A stretch of DNA of 64,000 nucleotides, taken from Miscanthus floridulus. Lineage: Eukaryota > Streptophyta > Magnoliopsida > Poales > Poaceae. The DNA is taken from NCBI RefSeq assembly GCF_019320115.1, contig NC_089588.1, positions 119,719,707 to 119,783,706 of the forward strand, written 5' to 3'. Below the pieces are notes generated by a model. The model was not told the origin of the DNA, made no database searches, and saw only the letters and a program-made list of their open reading frames with translations. The translations under genes were made by a program, and so were the position numbers. Below are positions 33,226 to 45,675 of this stretch, one piece after another; within the stretch, counting starts at the first letter, position 1; the number at the start of each line of letters is the position of its first letter.

Positions 33226-34036
33226 ATGCCTCGTGCCAGCAAGACTACCCGCATCAGCACTAGAGGGTACTACCTGCCTCATGGTTTGTCCATGGAGCCT
33301 GAGGAGGAGGAACCCCAATAACAAGAATTTGATTTGCCAACACCTGTACCTAAGCTTGAGCCAGTCTAGGAGGAACCCGAAGAAGTTGAGGTCGTCCACC
33401 TGTCCGACGATGATGATGAGGAAGACATCGTTGAAGAGGATGAGCCAATCCCACCCCTAGGATGGACTGACAAAAGTTTGGTATAACCAGGATATGAATC
33501 CTCTGTTTCACGTCACCTGACTCATGAACATGCTTCAGACCTACTACGCCGACTGGGATGCAGCTGTGAAGTACGTCTGCGAAGAACATACACACCCTCT
33601 TGATGACACCTATTGGAAGACCAGGGTGTGCATCTCCATCAAGGACGAATAGAAAGACGCATATCAGCTAGATTCAAACTATGCACATCATGCTCACTAT
33701 GCTACCATGGAGGATAGCATAGAAGATGCAGCCGCTGAAGCTTGCATAGGTCTCCGTGGTTGTCGATTCGAGGATATGAAGAATGACCAATATCGATTCC
33801 TCCCTCACCAACACCCGGAACTGGGATGGGCAATGATGGACCCATAGGGCACTGGATCCAACAATCCAAGTGATGGTACACTTTGGCTATGAGTCCGTAG
33901 CAAAGATTCGCCGACTGGAGGATCAGTTGAAGGCACAGCAGAAAACCATCAAGAGACACCGACAGGTGATAGATGAACAAAGGATATGCCTCAACTTGCC
34001 AAAGATGTACGAGGAGCTTCCCCATAAGTCTCGCCC
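33226..34036 (+). pseudogene. Degenerate extra ORF between PBS and gag of Ty3 copy B
   Basis: An ATG at 33226 opens a protein-like frame (MPRASKTTRISTRGYYLPHG). It continues through an acidic run (SDDDDEEDIVEEDE), and after a frame change near 33550 through TYYADWDAAVKYVCEEHTHP and a probable coiled coil (RRLEDQLKAQQKTIKRHRQV) to a stop near 34036. Stops interrupt it at CAA-to-TAA and CAG-to-TAG-like positions. It lies on the sense strand before gag. Its function is unknown; it may be an accessory protein of the element or a captured sequence. Copy A cannot be compared because the window starts later. Confidence 0.55.
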
Positions 34037-34708
34037 ATAGATGTTGGAGTCCCTTCTATGTAATAAAACGATAGTAGAACGAGTCAAGTTGAGTCTAGTC
34101 GAGTCTATTAGTGCAGTGTGAACATTGGTGTGCCTAGTTGATTTGTTATTATGTTTATGTGTGAGTTGGATTTTTGTAATGAGTGCTGGAACTTTGTGGG
34201 CCTATTTGCAAGTTCCATAGTTAAGAATATTAAAGATTGGGTCAATAAATAAATAGTTGGGTTGGTATAGGAATCTGTCTTTCAGAGCAGTCTGCCTTTA
34301 TCTTCATGCCAATTAAAATCTACTTGACCAAAAATTATGAAATTTTTATCAGAATAACTAGACTTAATTATCTTTCAATGCCTCTAGAATCACCCTCATA
34401 TCTGATCTGGTTTGTGAGATATCGCTATTTCAAGATAAAGTTTCTGTGCAGTCTGGAATCTAGGAACAGTTTCGGTTGTATCATGTTTTGAGTAACATAA
34501 CGATAGAATCTGGGAATCTGGTCTAAATAAAAGTTGTAGATAATTTCTTAAGCTTTCCAACCATATAAAGTAAGCCTCTGTCGGATATCTGTAACTCGAG
34601 ATATGACTGTTTTACCGAGCTGCTGATGTTGAGACTCGTCCAGAAAATTTTTAGGATGTATTCTAACTTGGAAATCTCTAAATCTTGAATATTTGTGTTG
34701 GATGGCAG

Positions 34709-35760
34709 ATGTCTGGAAGAGGAAGAGGCTGAGGTCGTGGAGGTGTTCCCCCACATTCACCACCACCACCGCCACCGACTATTGAGCAACTCTTGGCAGT
34801 ACAGACACAGCTCATGCAAGCGTTGGTGCAGAATCAGCAGAACCAACAGGTTGGTGGAGCACCGCGTGACAAGCGTGGTGAATTTTTGAAGGGCTGTCCC
34901 CCTAGTGTTCTCTCATGCCACTGATCCACTAGAAGCAGATGATTGGCTTTGTGCAGTGAAGAAGCAACTCAACATAGCGCAATGCAATGATCAGTAGAAG
35001 GTGTTATACGCTTCAGGGCAGCTCCAAGGAGAAGCTCAAGACTGGTGGGAGTCATTTCAGTATGGATGTCCCGCTAATGCTCCTCCTATCACCTGGCACG
35101 AATTTAGAGAGAATTTCAGATCTTATCACATACCTGAAGGACTAATAGAGCTCAAGCAGGAGGAGTTCAGAGCTCTGAAGCAGGAATCCATGTCCGTCGC
35201 TGAGTACCATGACAAGTTTGCTCAGTTGTCACGTTATGCTCCGAATGAAGTGGTTGATGATGCTGATAAGCAATGTCACTTTTCCAAGGGTCTGTATGAT
35301 GGTCTGCAGCTCCAGCTTATGTCTAATACATACCCCAATTTTCAGACGCTGGTGAACCACGCTATTGTTATCGACAATAAGCGAAAAGAAATGGAGGCCA
35401 AGAAGAGGAGGCCTCAGGGACAGGCCTCTGGGAGTAATACTCGTCCGCGCACCAATCCTCAGCAAGGCTTCTAGCAAAGGTTTTAGGGACCACCCAATCA
35501 GTGGAATCATGGCCAGTACCCCTAGCACAACCAGAACCAGCAGCAGAATGACAATCAACGTCCTCAGAAGCAGAGTGGTCAGTAGACACCACGACAGGGA
35601 GCGCCTAACAACACTCCCATGAAGACTAGTGCCCCTAGCACTCCCAACAAGTGCTTCCATTGTGGTAAAGAAGGTCACATGTCTTATAATTGCCCTGAGA
35701 AGTCCAACCAGCAAACCCCCCAAAGGTAGAATAGTTATCAGAAGCCAGCACCCAACACAG
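34709..35760 (+). pseudogene. gag: gag of Ty3 copy B, broken
   Basis: ATG at 34709 (MSGRGRG, then a TGA where CGA is expected) followed by a proline-rich and Gln-rich N-terminus. An extra T near 34902 relative to copy A shifts the frame. The gag domain is at about 35001-35474 (AQDWWESF, YHDKFAQLSRYAP) and the CCHC zinc knuckle at 35652-35693. Stops include one private to this copy at 35472-35474 (CAG in copy A, TAG here) and several shared ones. No complete Gag can be made. Confidence 0.9.
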
Positions 35761-35765
35761 GAAAG

Positions 35766-38700
35766 GTGAACCACGTGTCTATCGAGATGGCGCTTGCAGA
35801 ACCAGAAGTCATGCTCGGTACGTTCGATGTTAACTCAACCCCTACCACTGTTCTTTTTTATTCTAGAGCTTCGCAATCATTCATATCACAAGCATTTGTT
35901 AGAAATCATAGCATACCATTATGTGCCATGCAAAATCCCACTTTAGTAAACTCACCGGGGGGGTATGCAAGCTTCATATCGTTGTCTTCTGACTAGTCTA
36001 TTCTTAACGGGGGTAGAGTTCAAAGTGAGCCCCATTGTGTTGAGAGCATCTGGTATAGATGTGATTCTGGGTATGGACTGGATGAAGCAACAACAAGCAG
36101 TGATTTAGTGTAAGGAGAAGGTAGTTGTTGTGACCGCACTGAATGGGGAAAGAATCAGTGTTGATGTTGTAATACAAGCACAACAGACAGCCACAGTGAA
36201 CCAGCTTGATGATGGCGGCAACAAGGAGGACCTAGTGGTTGATGAGTTTCTAGATGTGTTCCCCGATGATTTGCCAAGTATGCCACCTGACCGTGACATT
36301 GAGTTTATTATTGAATTATTACCTAAAACTGCACCTATAGCTAAGCGTCCATATAGAATGGGGGTTAATGAATTAGAAGAACTTAAGAAATAAATAAAGG
36401 AGTTACAGGAGAAAGGTTTTATTCATCCTAGTTCGTCACCTTGGGGAGCGTCGGTTATATTTGTTGACAAGAAGGATGGTACTCAGAGGATGTGTGTTGA
36501 TTACTGGTCACTCAATGAGGTTACTATCAAGAACAAGTATCAGTTGCCTAGAATTGATGACTTGTTTGATCAATTGAGAGGTGCTTGTGTTTTCTCTAAG
36601 ATTGATCTTCATTCTAGCTATCATCAGTTGAAGATTCGTGCAACTGACATACCCAAGACAGCTTTTACTACGAGGTATGATTTGTACAAGTACACTATTA
36701 TGTCCTTTGGTTTGACCAATGCACCTGCCTACTTTATGTACTTGATGAATAAGGTGTTCATGAAGTTTCTGGAAAAGTTTGTGGTGGTATTCATCGATGA
36801 TATCCTGGTATTCTCCAAAACAAAAGAAGAGCATGCTGAACATCTAAGGTTGGTCTTGCAGAAGCTCAAGGAACACAAGTTGTATGCAAAGTGAAGCAAG
36901 TATGAATTCTGGTTAAAGGAAGTTTCTTTCCTAGGCCATGTTGTATCTAATGGTGGAATTGCAGTAGATCCAAGCAAGGTGAAAGATGTATTGAATTGGA
37001 AGCCACCAATAGATGTGGGAGAGATTCATAGTTTCTTGGGATTAGCTGGATACTACAAAAGGTTCATAGAAGGTTTCTCTAAACTTGCTAAGCCTATGAC
37101 CGCTTTGTTGGAGAAAAATGCCACGTTTGTGTGGTTCGAGAAGTGCTAGGCTAACTTTGAAGAATTGAAGAAGAGATTAACTACAACTCCAGTATTGGTT
37201 TTGCCAGATTTGAACAAGAGCTTTTCGATCTATTGTGATGCATCTCGTCAAGGTTTTGGATGTGTTCTTATGAAAGAAGGAAGAGTAGTGGCCTAAGCTT
37301 CCCGACAGTTGAGAAAGCATGAGTTAAATTATCCTACTCATGACTTGGAGTTAGCAGCAGTGGTTCATGCTCTGAAGATATTGAGGCACTATCTTATCAG
37401 ACATAAGAGTGACATTTATACTGATCACAAGAGTCTAAAGTACATTTTTACTCAGACAGATCTAAATATGAGACAGCATCAATGGTTAGAGTTGATCAAA
37501 GATTATGATCTGGAGATACACTATCATCCTAGAAAGGTGAATGTTGTTGCCAATGCTCTTAGCAGGAAGAGTTACGTTAATGAGGTGTAAGTAGCGCCGA
37601 TGTCAAGTGAGTTGTGTGCTGAGTTTGAGCAACTAAATATGGGCTTTGTCACTAATGCAGTGGAGTTGGTGTTGGAGCCTAAATTGGAGCAAGAAATACG
37701 TAAGGGACAGTTACAGGATGCGAAGTTGAAAGAGATAGCTGAGAACATAGTGATTGGCAAGGCCCTAGGATTCCGTATGGATGACAATAGAACTCTTTGG
37801 TTTGGCAAAAGACTATGTGTGCCTGAGGATAAGGCTATACGAGGGGCAATTCTTCATGAAGCACATGAGTCTGCTTACTCTATTCATCCTGGGAGTACTA
37901 AGATGTATTTGGATATGAAGGAGAAGTATTGGTGGCATGGACTCAAAAGAGATGTTGTTGAGTTTGTAGCCTTATGTGATACATGTCAGAGAGTCAAAGC
38001 TGAACATCAAAGACCTGTAGGATTACTACAACCAATGAAGATACCTGAGTGGAAGTGGGAAGAAGTTGGTATGGATTTTATAGTTGGGTTACCACGCACT
38101 CAGAGGGGTTATGATTCGATCTAGGTAATAGTGGATCAGTTAACTAAAGTTGCTCACTTCTTACCGGTCAAGACTACCTATACTAGTCATCAATTGGCTG
38201 CATTATGTATGGAAAGAATAGTGTGTCTACATGGAGTTCCTAAGAAAATTGTGTCTGATCGAGGTACTCAATTTACATCTCATTTTTGGTAGCAAGTACA
38301 TAGATTGTTAGGAACAAAGTTGAATTTTAGTACATCATATCATCCTCAGATAGATGGGCAAACTGAGAGAATTAATTAGATATTAGAGGATATGTTGAGA
38401 GCTTGTGCGTTGTGGTACGGTACAAGTTGGGACAAGAGTTTGCCTTATGCAGAGTTCTCATATAACAATAGTTATCAGAGAAGTCTCAATATGGCACCTT
38501 TCAAAGCTTTGTATGGACGAAAGTGTAGAACCCCATTGTTTTGGAATCAAACAGGAGAAACTCAAGTGTTTGGGCCAGATGTTTTGAGAGACGTAGAAGA
38601 GCAAGTACGAATGATCAAAGATAACTTGAGAGTGGCTCAGTCTCGACAAAAGAGCTATGCCGACACTAGAAGAGAATTGGTTTACGAAGTAGGTGATTAT

Positions 38701-39108
38701 GTATACCTGAAAGTGTCACCCATGAGAAGTGTGAAAAGATTTAACATGAAAGGAAAGTTAGCACCAAGGTATATTGGACCTTTCAAGATTTTAGAGAGAC
38801 GTGGTGAAGTAGCTTATCAGTTGGAATTGCCTGAGAGTTTGTCAGGTGTGCACAATGTGTTCCATGTGTCTCAACTAAAGAAGTGTTTGTGTGTACCAGA
38901 GGAGCAGATACTGTTAGAAGAGCTTACAGTTAAGAAAGATCTCACTTATGAGGAGTTTTCGGTAAGGATTTTGGAGACGGCAGAAAGAGTTACAAGGAGC
39001 CGAGTTATAAAGATATGTAAGGTTCAGTGAAATTGGTATACAGAAGATGAGACTACTTGGGAAAGAGAAGAGGATTTGAGGAAAACATACCCGCAGTTAT
39101 TCGAGTAA
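35766..39108 (+). pseudogene. pol: protease-RT-RNaseH-integrase-chromodomain polyprotein of Ty3 copy B, broken
   Basis: Same domain order as copy A. The protease active site is destroyed: 35859-35870 reads YSRA where copy A has DSGA. RT keeps FIDD at 36790-36801 but has a Gly-to-Ser change (LHSSYHQ) seen only in this copy. RNase H, the integrase zinc region and the DDE motifs follow. Private stops include TAA near 37294 (RNase H) and TAG near 38289 (integrase, CAG in copy A). Shared stops include the TAG near 38122. The chromodomain-like tail ends at 39106-39108. The final integrase segment (38392-39030) is the longest uninterrupted piece. Confidence 0.93.
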
Positions 39109-39138
39109 GCATCATCCGAATCTTGGGGACGAGATTCA

Positions 39139-39150
39139 TTTTAAGGGGGG
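39139..39150 (+). other. Polypurine tract of Ty3 copy B
   Basis: TTTTAAGGGGGG lies 6 bp before the 3' LTR (39157) and is identical to that of copy A. Confidence 0.8.
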
Positions 39151-39156
39151 TAGAAT

Positions 39157-41969
39157 TGTAACACCCCAAAATTTGCATATTTTTGAAATAGGAGAAAATG
39201 AGTAATTATGCATTTTGTGGGAATTTGAGTTAGGGAAAAATAATAAATTTTATTAAATTAAAATCAAATGTAGGTTCAAAATCATGTGTGTGCATTCATG
39301 CTGCTGCATAATGATTTTTGAATGGTTTGATTTGAAATCAAATTTCTACTTGATTTGAATTTTGCCTTCAAAATTGCTTTGAAAAATAGAAAAGGGATTT
39401 CTTTCTTCCTCCCCTTCCTTTTGGCCCGTAGGCCAGCTTCAGTGCGCTGGCCCATTCTTTCCAGCATCGGCTTAGCTCCCGCTGGCCATTCCTCTCCTTC
39501 CTGCTCGGGTCAAATCGCTGCGCCCGCGCCTTCCTTCCCGCAGCGGCCCAGCTCGGCCTCTTTCTCCTGCGCCACTCTTTCGCATGGCCCAGCCGAGCGC
39601 TAGCCCAAGTCATGTTGCACATCGCCCCGCGCTCCTCTTTCCTCTGGCCGCTGATGCGCCGGGCCCGCCTGTCGGGTGTATCCCCTTCCTCGCGCCGTAC
39701 CTAGGCCGGATTCCTCCGTCGCGCCGTGTCCACCTCAGACACTATCTCTGCCGATGTCGTTCGACTCCGCCTCCGCCACGAGCTCCGTGCCATGCCTCTC
39801 AAGTAATCCCCTGCCTCATAAATAGCCGGCCAAACCCATGCCTCCCCCCTATACCACCTCAGAGCCAGCTTTTGTCCTGCATCAGAGCCGCAATCGCCGA
39901 AGGAGATCCGCCGTCCTCCTCGTGGAGTACCGTGGCCGCCCTGTTCCCTCTCCGCTGCCTAGGTAACTCTAGGTGAGTCCGCCGTCGCTCCCTCTATCTC
40001 TCGGGCCTTTTCTTTCATCGAACTGAGCACCGTAGACCGAAAACCGAAAGCTCCGGCGAGCCCTTCGATGGCGCCGCCGCCGTTAACATTTTTTTTCCTC
40101 CAGATCCAATCTCGGTCGTCCATCTCTAATCCGTCGGCCCAGGATGAAGGATACCCTTTCGTTCTAGAATTTTGCATAAGAGCCCTTATAATTACTTCAG
40201 TATTAACCCGCCGTCCCTAGCGCCTTTTCAGATTCCGTTTTCTATTTCTAAAAGCGTACTTTGGTTCGGTTAGATTGAAAATACGTTTTCAGCTATTTAT
40301 AGTTTTGCCACTCAACTTGTTTTAGCCATAAAATCTCTGTTTTAACTCCGATTTGATTCGTTCAAGTTGCGTTAGGTTCGTAATTTCGTAATCTACATGT
40401 TTATACTACTGTTATGTAGGTTTTCAACTTTTAAAATTCATGGTTAGATTTAATCTACTATTTTACTATAGGCAATCTTGTTTAATTCATAACTTCTTCG
40501 TTTTAGCTCCGATTTTTGTGATCTTCGCATCTGTGTGTTCGTAGCGAGACGTAGATTTGTTTTCCAAACTTTTCATCTTGATTTTATGCTATTGGTGTAC
40601 TGTTCTAATCTATAGCTTTGTTTGCTTTGCATGATTGCTCCTGGATGCTTGTATGTTGCTGTGTTATTGAGTATAGACGGTGAGCAATTCGTGGGAGATC
40701 AAGGGTACTACTTTGACATGTAGGACCAGCAGGAGTACTTTGCTCAAGGCAAGTATAGCATGGGATCATCCTTGTTTCCTATTCACTTTAATTCATTAAA
40801 TTCATGTTGCATGTGTCACCTTGATAGGGATTCCCTAGAATTGAGCTTTTACCTTGTACCTACGGGTTATGCATTGGGTAGCTTTGCTAGTGCTCAATTA
40901 AACCATGATCTTGTAACTTGACTAATGGTATATGCAATAAACATTAAAATATGACTTTTTAGCAACTTAGAAACAGGGGGCTGGAGTATTTAGCTACTTT
41001 CTAAATGCTTCAGATTCCTCTCCCTAAGGACTTATCTGTAAGTGATCATCCGGGACTTACAGTACAGCTATGAGGGCTACATGGCTCTGGCTTTAGCTTA
41101 GTATGAGGACCTTTTCTAGCTTGTTAGTGGTTACCTTTATTGGCGTAAGAATGGCTTGCCGAATCGGGTATAGTGCGGCCTCTGTCCCCATGTGTATAGG
41201 TTGTGTGTCAATGTGCCATCGGGAAGGGGGGCTCTACATCTGTTTGCCGAGTGAATCTAATGGCCCTAACTTGTTAGACAAACCTTTGAAAGGCTTCATA
41301 GTTACCCCTGTCTGCTCACCTTAGAAGTGTTTTAGGAGTAATTAACCCGAGCATATGGGTATCACGACTCACAGTGAAAGTGTACAACCTCTGCAGATTG
41401 TAAAATTGGTATATCAGCCATGCTCACGGGCACGAGCGGCCTTGGAACATTTACGGAATAGATGAACACTAAGAATTATCTGTTTATGCTATTTATTATT
41501 CATGTTTATATTGATCATGTGCTTTGCATTGGGAATTGAAACAATTTGTTGCTACTCTTAAGCTAAAATTTTGACAACTAAAAGCTGAATGCTATTAAAC
41601 CTGTGTCGAGCCTTTTGAGCCTCATGAACCCCATGTTACACTTGTTGAGTACGACATGTACTTACGCTTGTTTATTTTTATTATTTGGATAAAAATCCCG
41701 GATGGGTAACAGATGGCTATGGGTATGATGATTTTTCTTAGGACTACTAGACTTGTGGTCAACCAGTCGACGTCCCTGTGAAATGGAACTTCTGCGAGAG
41801 ATCTTTTCGTTATACTTTCGCTACATTTATGTGATAACTCTGTCTTATTCATGATGTAATAAACACTTGTGATGATACTATTTATAATTTGTCAGCTTAT
41901 GTGTGTGACTGATCTCTGGGCGCACATAAGATTTTGCATCCCATTTTATCCTTAAAATTGGGTGTGACA
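39157..41969 (+). repeat. 3' LTR of Ty3 copy B
   Basis: About 2.81 kb, TGTAACACCC to TGTGACA, with a TATA-like CATAAATAG near 39818-39825. It is closest to the copy A 3' LTR, sharing the roughly 36-bp block that the 5' LTR lacks. It is immediately followed by the TSD CTGTG. Confidence 0.95.
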
Positions 41970-41985
41970 CTGTGGTATAGTGTCA
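41970..41985. other. Ty3 TSD, CACTA right terminus and CACTA TSD
   Basis: CTGTG (41970-41974) repeats 30223-30227. GTATAGTG (41975-41982) completes the CACTA right terminus that pairs with CACTATAC at 25390. TCA (41983-41985) matches 25387-25389. Together these fix the nesting exactly. Confidence 0.93.
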
Positions 41986-42059
41986 AACAATGACAACACT
42001 TACCCTTGATGAGGTCTTGGCTAACTTGAAGCGACTTTTGGGTTGTCTCTTTCAGATGT

Positions 42060-43910
42060 CACTAGTACACAGAACATTACTACTGGCAGTTCCAGACCTA
42101 TTTTTACTGGCATTTCTAGCAACTGCTAGTGTGAAAGACCACTGAAAACCACGAATTTCATAGTCATCTTCTTGAGATTCGCCAGTGTAAATCTATTTAC
42201 ATTGGCGGTTCACTTAAGCCAACTGCCAGTGTAAAATAGATTTACACTGACGGTTCACTTAAGTAAACTGCCAGTGTAAATGCATTTACAGCGGCAGTTA
42301 GCTTAAGCAACTGCCTATGTAAATACATTTCCATAGGCAGTTTACGTAAAACAACCGCTTCTGAAAATGGATTTCCATAGGTGGATTAGTAGCATAAACC
42401 ACCAGTGAAGTGTTTTTAAAATTTCCTGCCGGAGGTAATTATATTTAAAATTTCAAATGAACCCAAATGTACATCACATGCAACCATATTTCCATGCATG
42501 ACAAAAACAATATTTACTTTATTCTACCATAGTCATCAACTCAAGTATATACATCAAAGTTTTCAACTCATAAGTTCCATGAATTATCTAATAATCATCT
42601 CTGTTTAGTTCTAGCCTATCAAAATCTATAAGATCTCGATACTTTGGTTGTACTAACTCAGAGGTATCATTATGATATTTCCATTGGAAGTGAATTATTA
42701 CTTTCATGATGAACTAGCACACGTCCTCGCATATGTTCATGATGTCTTTATCTTTGGGGTGTCTATCTGTTGGATTGCAATGATATACCTGCAAAGAAAG
42801 TTTATAGTCATCATATATTTACAAGTGACCAATGCATTTGTAAAACTAATGATAAAACTTCATATGACTACTACTTACATTGCTAGGGTTCGTGGTGTAT
42901 CGCCTGTTTTGTCTGAGAAACTCGCACACGTAGTACCCACAGAGAACCGTTCCAAATGGTTGCTTGTGGCACTATATAACAATTGGCAAGTGGTTATTTA
43001 GTTGGTGCATATACATATATACTAAACATGTATGATATTTATTTAAAATTTACCGGATAGTTGATCCATCGGACATCAGTTTTGATTTTCGCTTTATATC
43101 ATATTTTCCACCCATGAACGTATACCAGTTGTATCCCCTGCGGAGCTTGTTTAAAGTTACCAAGTCATTTTCAAACTCTCCCCGATAATATAGAAATGTT
43201 GAAAACTCTGCACGCATATCTTTACTTATTGTTGTATAAGTGTCAAGAAATTTTTATACGTGTTGTTCGGGTAATCTAGGGAGTCAAGGGTCAACATACT
43301 GGAAGTTGTATGAGGCCACAACGCATTCCCTGTCTTGAAATTCAAGAAATCTGTTTCCTATGTAGGTGGCCACTTCAAGGTCCATGTCTTGTTTGCATCT
43401 TCGATTTATTACTCACAATTTCCTCGTCAGTCTTGCCCTGAAGTTTATCGTTGCCCTGAAGCTTTGCTTTGTAGGTGGCATGTAGAAGAGAGAGGGTACA
43501 ATCCATTTTGACATATTTTCCTCTAGGAAGTGTTCTCCTTGTGTCATCCTCTATAACAAATAAGTCAAGGTGAAACTCTATAAAAAAACATTAGTATCAA
43601 TAGCGAGGCATTGGACTATAATGGGACTTCTTTTTTTGCTTGACAAACATGTACATCATTGTTTAGATTAATATTTCCACTAGGGCACTAATGATTGTTG
43701 CTGTTGACATGCCCCGACCATTATGTTTCTGCTCTGGCGCCGCTGGCTGTTGGTGGTGGCGCTATTGTCGTGATTATCGCTATCTCTACGGCAATCATGA
43801 ACAACACGTACGTCCTTGTCCACCATGGCCTCCACGGTCTGAAAATTTGCCAGATGATCCAAATGGTTGATGGCCATTAATTACAGATATCCCTTCGAAG
43901 GCATGCAACT
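42060..43910. mobile_element. Degraded CACTA element, copy B (right end not found)
   Basis: Counterpart of 7213-10640 without the Pack-MULE. It has a CACTAGTACACAGAA terminus and the ACTGCCAGTGTAAA-like subterminal repeats at 42075-42415. Minus-strand coding remnants include the Ulp1-like exon and the unidentified piece at about 43050-43640. No right terminus was seen. Confidence 0.65.
42879..42971 (-). pseudogene. Ulp1-like (C48) protease exon fragment, copy B
   Basis: Same exon as 8032-8124: the LCGYYVCEF catalytic-Cys-type motif, then RRYTTNP and a GTAAGT donor at 42878-42873. Here the upstream coding remnants are not separated by the MULE, so the original exon order of the CACTA protein is easier to follow. 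It is non-functional. Confidence 0.6.
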
Positions 43911-44274
43911 GTTTGTAGAGCTTGATCACTTATAGGTTGTTTGGTTGGTGGAATGATATGGTCCATCATCATCTCACTCTCTAGTTTTTTTTTGTTTGGT
44001 TGGCTACTGTCAGAACTGACCGTTGAGCACTGTACAACCAGTGCACATGACCGGTGCTACACCGGTGATGACCGGTGCCTTTTGAGCCTTCTCCAACTCG
44101 TTGCAACCCTCTCTGGAACCCATAACCGGTGCACATGACCGGTGTAGCACCGGTGATGACCAGTGCCCTTTGAGCCTTCTCCAACTGCGGCGACCCTCTC
44201 TAGATCTCGTGACCGGGGCACCATAACCGGTGCACACTGGTAAGACCGGTGCCACTGGTTGCTGTTTCTTCGCG

Positions 44275-45675
44275 CACTACTACAGAATTGGACATCACTG
44301 CCGATCTTATCACTGCCGGATTTTGACAAACCGATAGTGATAGTCTATCACTGTCGGTTTTTGGCTAAAACCGACAGTTATAGGACACTAATAGCCCAAC
44401 CGATACTGATATTCGGGTCTTCACTGTCGGATTTAGCCAAGAACCGGCAGTGATATTGGGTTATCACTGCTGGTTTTAGTCAAAAATCGACACTGATACT
44501 ATCACTGTGGGTTTGTGGCTTAGAACCGACAATGATATGCTGCAAGAAAACTTCATAAGTTTCTTATATGATGTCCGATGAAGAAGAACTTTATATAAAA
44601 GTTGCAGTACTCGATGCGATCTACAACTTTGTAGTTCAAACTTTTTGAATTTGAGATCGTTTGGATGTCCAAATATTTTTATTTAAAATCATTTATCTAA
44701 CGAAAATTACGTTTGATTTCTAAAATTTAAAATTTGAATTTTTCAAACGACCTCGGATGGAGAAACGCCCAAAACAAAATTTGTAAATCTCAAAAAGTTA
44801 TGCAACTTTATAGTTGACAACTTTTTGATTTGAAACCATCTTGTTAAGGAAAACTACGTTTGAATTTCTAAAATTTGAAATTCAAATTTTGCAAATGGCC
44901 TCGGATGGAGAAACTACCAAAATAAAAGTTGTAGATCCTAAAAAGTTATGAAACATTGTAGTTGACAACTTTTTGAATTGAAATCATTTTGTCAAGAAAA
45001 ACTATGTTTGAATTTCTAAAAATTTGAAATTTGAATTTTTTTAAACGACCTCGGGTGGACAAATAGCAAAAACAAAAGTTGTAGATCTCGAAAAGTTATG
45101 AAACTTTGTAGTTGACAACTTCTTCATTTGAAATCATCTTGTCATAGAAAACTACGTTTGAATTTCTCAAATTTGAAATTCAAATTTTGTAAACGACCTC
45201 GAATGGAGAAACTACCAAAATAAAAGTTGTAGATCTCAAAAAGTTATAAAACTTTGTAGTTGACAACGTTTTCATTTGAATTCGTTTATGGTCCCAAATA
45301 CTCCTTTTAAAATCAGATAAACATAAAATGGCTAAGACGAAAATCTCATTTGGACACAAACAGCATGTAGGTGGAGTGGTTAGGGGCTGAAGACGCGAAG
45401 CAGGAGGTCAGGAGTTTGAGCACCAGTGGCCAAGAAGCGCGAAAAAACACGTAACTTGTGACTGCCCGGTGGGATCTCTCTTGGTATTAAAAAAATCCTA
45501 TTTTTTCAGTGTATTTTTTGGCTTTCTACGTCACTGTCAGTTTCACATCAGTATCAGTTTATAAGAACTGGCTGTGATGTCAACCCTCATCACTGTCGGT
45601 ATATCACTATCGGTTCAAAATCCGACAGTGATGGAGGTTTTTGAGCCGACAGTGATGTTAAGATCTGTGGTAATG
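44275..45675. mobile_element. Non-autonomous CACTA element, copy B
   Basis: Counterpart of 11004-12404, flanked by GCG at 44272-44274 and 45676-45678. It has the same subterminal repeats, the ~145-bp tandem repeats (about 44670-45275) and the SINE-like tract (about 45360-45495). The right terminus has one further change (TAATG for TAATA). Confidence 0.85.

Larger units (their letters stand above)
30228..41969 (+). mobile_element. Complete Ty3 chromovirus (Tekay/Del-like), copy B, defective
   Basis: 11.74 kb: 5' LTR, tRNA-Met-type PBS, an extra pre-gag ORF, gag, protease-RT-RNaseH-integrase, chromodomain-like tail, PPT and 3' LTR. The 5-bp TSD is CTGTG (30223-30227 and 41970-41974). It is inserted inside the right TIR of the CACTA at 25390. 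All reading frames are broken by stops and shifts, so it could move only with proteins supplied by a related element. The same insertion is present as copy A at 1-7126. Confidence 0.95.
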
